From NCBI GenBank assembly GCA_023391285.1, contig JAEWBF010000104.1, positions 1 through 48,238 on the forward strand: DNA of 48,238 nucleotides. Direction: 5' to 3'. Shown here in pieces: positions 14,908 through 22,126 of this stretch. Made by a program: the position numbers and the translations under genes. The notes below the pieces were generated by a model that had not been told where the DNA came from, did no database searches, and was given only the letters and a program-made list of their open reading frames with translations. The DNA comes from Verrucomicrobiota bacterium. Its GTDB lineage: Bacteria; Verrucomicrobiota; Verrucomicrobiia; Opitutales; Opitutaceae. Every line of letters starts with the position of its first letter. The first letter of the stretch is position 1.

Positions 14908-16854
14908 ATGATGAACTCACGTTGGCTGGCGTGCGCGGTGTTGACGGCAGGGGTGGCGTTTGGGGCGAGTGAGCCGGTGATTCGGGCCCCGGAGACCATG
15001 GTGGTGGAGAATATTCCGGCGATTCCGGCGTCGGTGGCGGAGGAGGCGAAGCGTTACACGGAGTTTCGGACGGCGACGTTTGGCGGATGGCATCCGACGC
15101 GGACGGAGATGCTGATCGGCACGCGATTCGGCAACACGGTGCAGTTGCACGGCGTGAACGCGCCGCTCGGGATGCGGCGGCAGCTGACGTTTTTCGAGGA
15201 GCCGGTGACGTCGGAGGGAATCGATCCGGTGGCGGGGGAGTTTTTTGTTTTTTCGCGGGATCGTGGTGGCAGTGAGTTTCGGCAGCTGTATCGTCAGGAT
15301 TTTCGGGATGGGAAAGTGACGCTGCTGACGGATGGCGGCGAGCGGACGCAGAATGGCGGCGTGGTGTGGAGCAACCAGGGCGATCGGATCGCGTATGGAT
15401 CGACGCGGAGGAATGGGGCGGATCGCGATTTGTATGTGATGGATCCGCGCGATCCGAAAAGCGACCGGTTGGTCGCGGAGATGAACGGCGGCGGATGGTT
15501 TGTGGTGGATTGGTCGCCGGATGATCGGACGCTGCTGGTGGTCGAATATGTTTCGATCAACGAGTCGCACCTGTGGCTCGTGGACGCGGTGGCCGGAACG
15601 AAGGCGGAGCTGACGCCGCGCTCTCAGACGGGTGTGGCGTATGGGGCGGGCGAGTTCAGCGCGGACGGAAAAGGCGTGTTCGTGACGACGGATTTGGAGA
15701 GCGAATTTCACCGGCCGGCGTTCATTGATCGGGAGACGCGGGAGACGACCTTTCTGGCGAAGGATTTGAAGGGTGATGTGGAGAGTCTGGCGGTGGCGGA
15801 GGATGGGAAGCGGCTGGTGTTTGGCGTGAACGAAGCGGGGGTGTCGCGTCTTTATTTAATGGATACGGGGACGCGGGAGTATCGGGCGGTGAGTGGAATT
15901 CCGGTGGGCGTGATTGGAGCGGGCGGGTGGCACGAGGAAGGTCGGCACTTTGCGTTCACGCTGAGTTCGGCGTCGATTTCGGGGGACGTGTTCGTGCTGG
16001 ATGCGGAGACGGGCGCGGTGGTGCGCTGGACGGAGAGCGAGTTGGGGGGCGTGGTGGCGTCGGAGTTGACCGAGGCGCAATTGATCACGTGGAAGAGTTT
16101 CGATGACCGGGAGATTTCGGGATTTTTGTTTCGGCCGGCGGTGAGATTTACGGGGAAGCGGCCGGTGATCGTGAACATCCACGGCGGGCCGGAGAACCAG
16201 GCGCGGCCGTGGTTTTTGGGGCGCAACAACTATCTGCTGAACGAGCTCGGCGCGGCGATCATCTATCCGAACGTCCGCGGGTCGGCGGGTTACGGAAAGA
16301 CGTTCCTGCGGCTGGACAATGGGAAGCTGCGCGAAGATTCAGTGAAGGATATCGGTGCGCTGCTGGAGTGGATCAAACAGCAGCCGGATCTGGATGCATC
16401 GCGCGTGCTGGTGATGGGCGGAAGTTACGGCGGCTACATGACCTTGGCGACGGCGACGCACTACAGCGATCGGATTCGGGCGGCGATCGACGTGGTTGGT
16501 ATCAGCAATTTCGTGACGTTTCTCGAGAGCACGGAAAGTTATCGGCGGGATCTGCGGCGGGCGGAATATGGCGACGAGCGCGATCCGGAGATGCGGGAGT
16601 TTCTGAATGCGATTTCGCCGCTGACGAATGCGCCGAAGATTCAGGTGCCGTTATTCGTGGTGCAGGGGGCGAACGATCCGCGCGTGCCGCGGACGGAGGC
16701 GGTGCAGATGGCGGAGACGATTCGGGGGAACGGCGGCGTGGTGTGGTATCTCGAGGCGAAGGACGAAGGGCACGGGTTCAGGAAGAAGGTGAACCAGGAT
16801 TTTCAGTTTTATGCGCAGGTGAGGTTTATGCGGGAGTTTTTGGTGGGGGAGTAG
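14908..16854 (+). CDS. Secreted S9-family (prolyl oligopeptidase-like) peptidase
   Basis: A serine peptidase of about 648 residues with a signal peptide (MMNSRWLACAVLTAGVAFGAS), a beta-propeller of about 380 residues (WSNQGDRIAYGS, WSPDDRTLLVV and similar blades), and a C-terminal alpha/beta-hydrolase. The hydrolase shows NIHGGPE (oxyanion), the nucleophile in GGSYGGYM (near 507), Asp in GANDPRVP and His in DEGHGF, the order expected for acylaminoacyl/dipeptidyl peptidases. It likely degrades peptides in the periplasm or outside the cell. The start is ATG 14908 or 14911; the open frame 12 codons further up is not signal-like. Downstream is repeat DNA. Confidence 0.9.
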   Translation: MMNSRWLACAVLTAGVAFGASEPVIRAPETMVVENIPAIPASVAEEAKRYTEFRTATFGGWHPTRTEMLIGTRFGNTVQLHGVNAPLGMRRQLTFFEEPVTSEGIDPVAGEFFVFSRDRGGSEFRQLYRQDFRDGKVTLLTDGGERTQNGGVVWSNQGDRIAYGSTRRNGADRDLYVMDPRDPKSDRLVAEMNGGGWFVVDWSPDDRTLLVVEYVSINESHLWLVDAVAGTKAELTPRSQTGVAYGAGEFSADGKGVFVTTDLESEFHRPAFIDRETRETTFLAKDLKGDVESLAVAEDGKRLVFGVNEAGVSRLYLMDTGTREYRAVSGIPVGVIGAGGWHEEGRHFAFTLSSASISGDVFVLDAETGAVVRWTESELGGVVASELTEAQLITWKSFDDREISGFLFRPAVRFTGKRPVIVNIHGGPENQARPWFLGRNNYLLNELGAAIIYPNVRGSAGYGKTFLRLDNGKLREDSVKDIGALLEWIKQQPDLDASRVLVMGGSYGGYMTLATATHYSDRIRAAIDVVGISNFVTFLESTESYRRDLRRAEYGDERDPEMREFLNAISPLTNAPKIQVPLFVVQGANDPRVPRTEAVQMAETIRGNGGVVWYLEAKDEGHGFRKKVNQDFQFYAQVRFMREFLVGE

Positions 16855-16942
16855 GCGGTCGCGGCGGGAGGGAGTGGGAAGGGAGGAATGGCCGCAAAGA
16901 GGCGCAAAAGGCGCAAAAATCTAGAAGCCGGATGATGTATTT

Positions 16943-17080
16943 GAACCACGAATGGACACGAATTTACACGAATGACGGATTTGCCAAAGGGGAGTCGCTA
17001 AACGGTGATGAGGAGTTGGAGCATGCTCCCGGTCAGCTTTTCTCTCCATTCGTGTGCCTTCGTGTTCATTCGTGGTTTAT
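16943..17080. repeat. Long inverted repeat with CACGAAT units
   Basis: GAACCACGAATGG, GACACGAATT and TACACGAATG follow each other about every 10 bp (16943-16974). The inverted partner with TTCGTGT and CATTCGTGGTTT is at 17046-17080. It fills most of the 235-bp gap between convergent genes. Just upstream, 16888-16918 has units of GGCGCAAAA. Confidence 0.7.
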
Positions 17081-17089
17081 CGCGACGGG

Positions 17090-18766
17090 TTAGCGGCCGA
17101 GTTTTTTGCGGGTTTTGTAGTCTTGGAGGAAGATGCTGCCGACGAGGTAGAAGCCGCCCGCGGCGGCGGCGAGGAAGAGGAGGATCGCGAGGCCGGGATA
17201 GCCGAAGATTTGGAAGCGGGTCTGGACCTGCATCAGCAGGGACGCGCCGACGATGAGGGCGGCGAGGACGACGCCGCAGGTGATGCGGTTGGCGATTTTT
17301 TGCATGCCATCGAGGACGATGGGGGCGTCGATGGTTTTGATCTTCACCTCGAGCTCGGCGTTGGTGATCGCGTCCATGATCCGGTTGAGGCGCGTGGGGA
17401 GACTCGTGAGGAAATCCTTCATCTCGAGCATCGAGCTGAAGAGATTTCCCTGAGTGAGGTCGCGCTTCATGCGCTGCGACATGAGCTCGGTGACGTTGCG
17501 CTGGATGGAGCCGTTGGGATCGAAGTTGGGATCGAGGATCCGTCCGACCTCGTCGAGTTGAAGGAGGGTTTTGCCGAGCAGCGTAAGTTCGCTGGGGACG
17601 CGCAGGCCGTTGTCGCGGGATTTTTGGGACAGCTCGAGGATCGAGCGGCCGACGTTCATTTGCTCGAGGCCCTGATCGCGGCGCATCGATACGAGTTGGC
17701 TGACCTGGCGGCGGAACTCGGCTTGGTTGAAGTCCTCGAGTTTCTCGCCCATGCGGATGGCGATATCGGCGGCTTCGTCGCCTTTGCCGTCGCTGACGGC
17801 GAGCAGGATTTTCAGGAGATTTTCCTGCATGCTCGGCGAGGTGTGTCCGACCATGCCGAGGTCGAGGAGGGCGATGCGGCCGTCGTCGGTGATGAAGACA
17901 TTGCCCGGGTGTGGGTCGGCGTGGAAGAGACCGTCGACGAGGACCTGTTTCAGGTAGGCTTTGAAGAGCTCTTCGATGAGCGGGGCGCTGTCGATATCGA
18001 GGCGCGCGAGTGGGGACAACGAAGTGACTTTGCGGCCGCGCACGTAGTCCATGGTGAGGACGCAGCGCGACGTGTAGTCGGGGACGGGTTGGGGGATGAG
18101 GAGGAGCGGGTAGTCGCGGAGATTTTCGCCGACGCGGGCGAGGTTCTGGGCTTCGAGCTCGTAGTTGAGTTCCTGGAGGATCGTGAGGCGGAATTCTTCG
18201 AGGACGGCGGTGAAGCGGACGCGTTTGCCCATCGCGGTGTGGCTATCGAGGAAGGACGCGATTTCGCCGAGCACTTCGAAATCTTCGGCGATTTGGGTGC
18301 GGATGTTGGGGCGCTGGACTTTGACGACGACGGGGCGACCGTCGCGGAGTTCGGCGTAGTGAACCTGGCCGAGCGAGGCGGCGGCCATCGGCGTGGGTTC
18401 GAAGCGGGAGAAGGCTTTGGAGAGGCGGACGCCGAGCTCGGTGGTGACGATCTCTTCGACTTCGGAAAACGGGAACGGTTTGACGCGGTCTTGGAGGCGC
18501 TCGAGGGCTTTGAGGTAGGCTTCGGGGAGCAGGTCGGGGCGGCCGGCGAGGACCTGACCGAGCTTCACGTAGGTCGGGCCCATGGCCTCGAGATCGTCGG
18601 CGAGCTGTTCGGGTTTGGCGTCGGCGGGGAGGTCGGTGTCGTTGGGGTCGGGCGCGTCGAATTCGGCGGACGCGGCCATCTGGCGGGCGAGGTCGGAGCG
18701 GCCGTATTTCCAGAGGAGGCGAACGATTTCGCGGTAGCGCTTCAAGTGAGTGGCGGAGAGTTTCAT
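17090..18766 (-). CDS. ubiB: UbiB/ABC1 (ADCK-like) atypical kinase family protein
   Basis: Membrane-associated protein-kinase-like ATPase linked in proteobacteria to ubiquinone synthesis. The 558 residues show the family KxGQ element (YVKLGQVLAGRPDLLP near 66-81), an Ala-rich loop AAASLGQVH, ELNYELEAQN, the catalytic HADPHPGN and LLDLGMVG replacing DFG. Two C-terminal spans (about 498-520 and 525-548) are followed by a basic tail. No quinone genes are adjacent, so the role could be in menaquinone or isoprenoid lipid biology. It is in the expected size range. Confidence 0.88.
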   Translation of the reverse strand: MKLSATHLKRYREIVRLLWKYGRSDLARQMAASAEFDAPDPNDTDLPADAKPEQLADDLEAMGPTYVKLGQVLAGRPDLLPEAYLKALERLQDRVKPFPFSEVEEIVTTELGVRLSKAFSRFEPTPMAAASLGQVHYAELRDGRPVVVKVQRPNIRTQIAEDFEVLGEIASFLDSHTAMGKRVRFTAVLEEFRLTILQELNYELEAQNLARVGENLRDYPLLLIPQPVPDYTSRCVLTMDYVRGRKVTSLSPLARLDIDSAPLIEELFKAYLKQVLVDGLFHADPHPGNVFITDDGRIALLDLGMVGHTSPSMQENLLKILLAVSDGKGDEAADIAIRMGEKLEDFNQAEFRRQVSQLVSMRRDQGLEQMNVGRSILELSQKSRDNGLRVPSELTLLGKTLLQLDEVGRILDPNFDPNGSIQRNVTELMSQRMKRDLTQGNLFSSMLEMKDFLTSLPTRLNRIMDAITNAELEVKIKTIDAPIVLDGMQKIANRITCGVVLAALIVGASLLMQVQTRFQIFGYPGLAILLFLAAAAGGFYLVGSIFLQDYKTRKKLGR

Positions 18767-18909
18767 GCGAGCGGTGGGCGAGGGCGTCGGGGGTGTTGCG
18801 CCAAGGAGAGGAGGGACACGGGTTTGGGGGAGGGGTTCGGGGCGGGGCGCGGCGGGTTGCGTGTGAATGGGGCCGAGTGGTGGGACGCGGGGAAAAAGAC
18901 TTTCGTTGC

Positions 18910-18935
18910 GGCGGGGTCGGGAGACCCCGCCCTAC
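18910..18935 (-). repeat. REP hairpin (GGGTC stem, GTAG foot)
   Basis: Same sequence as 13784 and 24307: arms GGCGGGGTC and GACCCCGCC around GGGA, then CTAC. It lies in the 220-bp gap between divergent genes. Confidence 0.85.
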
Positions 18936-18986
18936 ATTGAACGGAGGCGCAGGAACAAATGCGCGGGGGAGGGATTCTATGGCGGG

Positions 18987-19307
18987 ATGTTCTCCGCGGC
19001 GAAGGATGCGATCGCGAGCAAGGCGGCGCAGAGTTTCATCAATCAGCGCATCGCGCGTTATGGCGAAGTGCGGACCTTGAAGCTGGATTCGAAAAACAAG
19101 AGCGCGGAAGTCGTGTGCGCGTTGCACGGCGAGTCGGAGCCGATCATGGTGCGCGTGGAGCGATATGAGCTCACGCAGCGTGAAGGGCAGACGTATGTGC
19201 GGCTCGCGCAGTGTTCGGCGAATCGGCCGTGGCTGCAGAATCTTCTAATGGACTACGGCGTGGATCGCGAAGTGCCGGTGCCGCCGTGGGCGGCGTCGGC
19301 GTTGTGA
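18987..19307 (+). CDS. Conserved hypothetical protein, about 106 residues
   Basis: Not recognised. The 106-residue chain starting MFSAAKDAIASKAAQSFINQRIARYGEV has a helical N-terminus, then alternating hydrophobic strands (RTLKLDSKNKSAEVVCALHGE, PIMVRVERYELT) and a helical end (RPWLQNLLMDYG). There is no signal peptide or membrane span. The ATG at 18987 is used because the 40 codons upstream overlap the REP. G-ending codon use matches other plus-strand genes, supporting a real gene. Confidence 0.7.
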   Translation: MFSAAKDAIASKAAQSFINQRIARYGEVRTLKLDSKNKSAEVVCALHGESEPIMVRVERYELTQREGQTYVRLAQCSANRPWLQNLLMDYGVDREVPVPPWAASAL

Positions 19308-19350
19308 GCGGGAGCCGGGAAGGCGGGAAAGGGCGGAGAAGATACGCGGG

Positions 19351-19377
19351 AAAGTGTCATACATAATATGACACTTT
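19351..19377. promoter_or_regulatory. Perfect AT-rich 11-bp inverted repeat upstream of osmC-like gene
   Basis: AAAGTGTCATA (19351-19361) and TATGACACTTT (19367-19377) flank CATAA. It is strikingly AT-rich for this region and lies 52 bp before the start of the OsmC-family gene. It has the form of a dimeric-repressor operator. It could instead be the terminator of the preceding gene, but a T-tract is nearly absent. Confidence 0.5.
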
Positions 19378-19429
19378 GCGGAGGCGGGGGGAGGGTTGCG
19401 TTGGGAGCGGAAGGTGTGAGGCTGGGCGG

Positions 19430-19840
19430 ATGGTCAAGATCACGGGTGAATATCAAGGGGAGTTGCACTGCGTGGCGGTGCATGGGCCGTCGGGCGCGGA
19501 GCTGAATTCGGATGCGCCGAAGGATAACATGGGGCGCGGGGAGGCGTTTTCGCCGACGGATTTATTGGCGACGTCGTATGCGACCTGCGTGGTGACGACG
19601 ATGGGGATCGCGGCGAAGAAGAAAGGCGTGGAGCTGGGACGTATCCGTTTCGCGGTGACGAAGGAGATGTCAGCGGATGCGCCGAGACGAGTCGTGCGGT
19701 TGGCGGCGGAGTTTTGGATGCCGATCGCAAAGACGGATCCTTTGGCGGAATGGCTGGAGACGATTGCGCATAATTGTCCGGTGCATCACAGCCTGCATCC
19801 GTCGGTGGAGACGCCGGTGGTGTTTCATTGGGCGGAGTGA
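19430..19840 (+). CDS. OsmC-family protein
   Basis: A 136-residue OsmC-fold protein, likely a thiol peroxidase. SPTDLLATSYATCVVTTMGIAA carries the first conserved Cys and AHNCPVHHSLHP the second, in the OsmC-like/YhfA pattern rather than the Ohr pattern. ATG 19430 is chosen because the 18 upstream codons overlap the palindrome. It may be controlled by the inverted repeat at 19351. The downstream gene converges, with a REP between them. Confidence 0.87.
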   Translation: MVKITGEYQGELHCVAVHGPSGAELNSDAPKDNMGRGEAFSPTDLLATSYATCVVTTMGIAAKKKGVELGRIRFAVTKEMSADAPRRVVRLAAEFWMPIAKTDPLAEWLETIAHNCPVHHSLHPSVETPVVFHWAE

Positions 19841-19873
19841 AGGGCGCGGCCAAGGCGGAGGGCGCGGGGTTGC

Positions 19874-19899
19874 GGCGCGTTGGGGACAACGCGCCCTAC
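19874..19899 (-). repeat. REP hairpin (CGTTG stem, GTAG foot)
   Basis: Arms GGCGCGTTG (19874-19882) and CAACGCGCC (19887-19895) around GGGA, then CTAC. It has the same frame as the GGGTC type but a different inner five pairs. The next minus-strand gene's TAG stop follows immediately. Confidence 0.85.
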
Positions 19900-20370
19900 C
19901 TACAGAAATCGATAGGTGGTGTTGAAGATCAGTTGGATCTTCTTGGAGACGAAGACGCGGACTTTGATCGAGCCGGAGAGGGAGTTGGGGCCGTCGGGGA
20001 TCGCACGGCCCTCGACGTGGCGTTCTTCGCCGTCGTCGTTGTGGGCGCGGCCGGTGAAATGGATGACCTCGCCGCGTTCGAGGGCGCGGAGGGTTTCGTC
20101 GGGGATCTCGATCGAGAGGGTGCCGCTTTCGTTTTGGAAGAAGAAGGGAAAGACTTTCGCCTCGTAGGTGGCGGTGTAGACGCCGTTTTCGCGGACGAAA
20201 GGAGGCAGCTTCATCGTGATGCTGCCGATGTAGATCGAGGTTTTGGCGTCGGCGATGTCGACGCGGTTGTAGCGGTCGAGGGGGAGTTCGGCGGCGGAGA
20301 CGGTGAACGCGGGGAAGGGGAGGAGGGCGCAGGCGAGGAGGAGGGAGGCGAGCGGCTGCGAGAACGGCAT
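19900..20370 (-). CDS. Secreted hypothetical protein
   Basis: A 156-residue protein with a clear signal peptide (MPFSQPLASLLLACALLPFPAFTVSAAE, cleavage after about residue 27). The mature part is predominantly beta: KTSIYIGSITMKLPPF, VYTATYEAKVFPFFF, GTLSIEIPDE and SGSIKVRVFVSKK, ending in aromatic NTTYRFL. No family is recognised. A periplasmic or outer-membrane-associated location is likely. The stop TAG is followed at once by a REP's GTAG. Confidence 0.75.
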   Translation of the reverse strand: MPFSQPLASLLLACALLPFPAFTVSAAELPLDRYNRVDIADAKTSIYIGSITMKLPPFVRENGVYTATYEAKVFPFFFQNESGTLSIEIPDETLRALERGEVIHFTGRAHNDDGEERHVEGRAIPDGPNSLSGSIKVRVFVSKKIQLIFNTTYRFL

Positions 20371-20426
20371 GCGCAGAAATTTGGGGAGGGGGTTGGGGTG
20401 AGCAAATGGGAAAGGGCGAGGGGGGA

Positions 20427-20451
20427 AGCACGGTCAGTTTGACCGTGCTAC
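20427..20451 (-). repeat. REP hairpin (CACGGTCA stem), first of a doublet
   Basis: Arms AGCACGGTCA (20427-20436) and TGACCGTGCT (20440-20449) enclose GTT. CTAC overlaps the right arm (20448-20451). Confidence 0.85.
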
Positions 20452-20458
20452 GAGGGAC

Positions 20459-20483
20459 GGCCGGGTCGGGAGCCCCGCCCCAC
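20459..20483 (-). repeat. REP hairpin (GGGTC type, decayed), second of a doublet
   Basis: A variant of the GGGTC hairpin with a GGAG/GCCCCGCC side and CCAC at the foot (minus-strand GTGG). It follows the CACGGTCA hairpin by 7 bp, the same pairing and order as at 35553-35604. Confidence 0.7.
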
Positions 20484-20544
20484 GAAATGGGGATGCAGAT
20501 TTCTCGTTGCGGGGGAGGGGCGGGGGTCGTGTGCTGGCGGACTT

Positions 20545-21948
20545 ATGGCGAAGAAAGCTTCTCAGGTGACGTGGGGCGGGCGGTTCTCGGCAGGGCCGGC
20601 GGAACTCATGCTGCAGTTCAGCGAGTCGGTGTCGTTTGACCGGCGGCTGGCGCCGTTCGATGTCGCGGGAAGCAAGGCGCATTCGGCGATGCTGGCGCAC
20701 GTGGGGCTGATCACGGACGAGGAGCGCGATGCGATTCACGCGGGGCTCGATGCGATTTTGGCGGAGATCGAGGCGGGAAAATTTCGCTGGGATACGAAGC
20801 TCGAAGACGTGCACATGAACATCGAGCAGGCGTTGACGAAGCGCGTGCCGGCGGCGGCGAAGCTGCACACGGCGCGGAGCCGGAACGACCAGGTCGCGAC
20901 GGACATGCGGTTGTTTTTCAAGCATGCGTGCGGCGTGCTGGCGGAGAAGATCAAGGGCGCGGAGCGGGCGTTGCTGGCGGCGGCGGAGGCGAATCGGGAG
21001 GTATTGATTCCCGGATACACGCATCTGCAGCGGGCGCAGCCGGTGTATCTGGCGCATCATTTGTTCGCGTGGCTGGAGATGTTGGAGCGCGACCGGCAGC
21101 GGTTTTACGACGTGGCGGAGCATGCGAATTGGTGTCCGTTGGGATCGGGCGCGATCGCGGGGACGACGCTGCCGATCGATCGCGAGTTTACGGCGAAGGC
21201 GCTCGGATTTGTGGATGCGAAAGGACGTCCGCAGGTGTCGCAAAACTCCATGGACACGGTGGCGGATCGCGACCTGTTCATCGAATTCGCGAATGCGTGC
21301 GCGATGTTTGGCGTGCATGCGTCGCGGATCGCGGAGGATCTGATTTTGTGGAGCAGCGCGGAGTTCAAGTTCGTGGAACTGCCGGACGCGTTTTGCACGG
21401 GATCGTCGTTGATGCCGCAGAAGAAGAATCCGGATTCGTGCGAGCTGTTGCGCGGGAAGTCGGCGCGGTTGCAAGGGAATCTGCACACGTTGCTGACGCT
21501 GGCGAAAGGGCTGCCGCTGACTTACAACCGGGATTTGCAGGAGGATAAACCGCCGGTGTTCGACAGCTTCGATCAGACGGCGCTGTGCGCGGACGTGCTG
21601 GCGGGGACGGTGGGCGGGATGAAAGTGTATGCCGACAAGTGTGCGGCGGCGGTGGCGGATCCGGCGCTGCTCGCGACGGATTTGGCGGATTATCTGGTGT
21701 TGAAAGGCGTGCCGTTTCGCGAGGCGCATCATGCGGTGGGCGCGGTGGTGCGGCTGGCGGAAGAGCATGCGGTGGCGCTGGACCAGTTGCCGACGGACGC
21801 GGTGCAGAAGGTGCATCCGGCGTTTGGGGCGGACTGGGTGGAAGTGTTCGATTTGAAGCGGGCGCTGGCGAAGCGGGAAGGAACAGGCATGCCGGGGCCT
21901 AAACAGGTGGCGCGGCAGTTTAAGCGGTGGGGGAAGGTGTTGGGGTGA
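20545..21948 (+). CDS. argH: Argininosuccinate lyase
   Basis: Last step of arginine synthesis: argininosuccinate to arginine + fumarate. The 467 residues are normal for the family. Visible are WGGRFSAGPAELM at the N-terminus, HMNIEQAL, the TARSRNDQVATD block, YTHLQRAQP, LGSGAIAGT and the signature GSSLMPQKKNPD with the catalytic serine (near 290). ATG 20545 directly precedes the conserved opening. It stands alone among unrelated genes; no other arg genes are in the window. Confidence 0.97.
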   Translation: MAKKASQVTWGGRFSAGPAELMLQFSESVSFDRRLAPFDVAGSKAHSAMLAHVGLITDEERDAIHAGLDAILAEIEAGKFRWDTKLEDVHMNIEQALTKRVPAAAKLHTARSRNDQVATDMRLFFKHACGVLAEKIKGAERALLAAAEANREVLIPGYTHLQRAQPVYLAHHLFAWLEMLERDRQRFYDVAEHANWCPLGSGAIAGTTLPIDREFTAKALGFVDAKGRPQVSQNSMDTVADRDLFIEFANACAMFGVHASRIAEDLILWSSAEFKFVELPDAFCTGSSLMPQKKNPDSCELLRGKSARLQGNLHTLLTLAKGLPLTYNRDLQEDKPPVFDSFDQTALCADVLAGTVGGMKVYADKCAAAVADPALLATDLADYLVLKGVPFREAHHAVGAVVRLAEEHAVALDQLPTDAVQKVHPAFGADWVEVFDLKRALAKREGTGMPGPKQVARQFKRWGKVLG

Positions 21949-21973
21949 GGTAGGGGACGGGGGGCGGGGGGAC

Positions 21974-21999
21974 GGCGCGTTGGGGACAACGCGCCCTAC
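21974..21999 (-). repeat. REP hairpin (CGTTG stem, GTAG foot)
   Basis: Identical to 19874: GGCGCGTTG, GGGA, CAACGCGCC, CTAC. It lies in the 178-bp gap between argH and the EF-G-like gene. Confidence 0.85.
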
Positions 22000-22126
22000 C
22001 TGGCAAGGGGTGGGGAGGGAATTTCAAGGGGTGCGGAGGCGCGGGGGCGGAAAGTGCGTATAGTGGGGCAGGTTTGCCGCGGGGTGTTCCGGCGGAGAAC
22101 CGGCGTTTACCCCTGGTTTTTTCGTC

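Noticed and set aside
22060..22126. Riboswitch or leader hairpin before the EF-G-like gene
   Set aside because: CCGGCGG and CCGGCG are direct rather than inverted, and no known riboswitch core was recognised.
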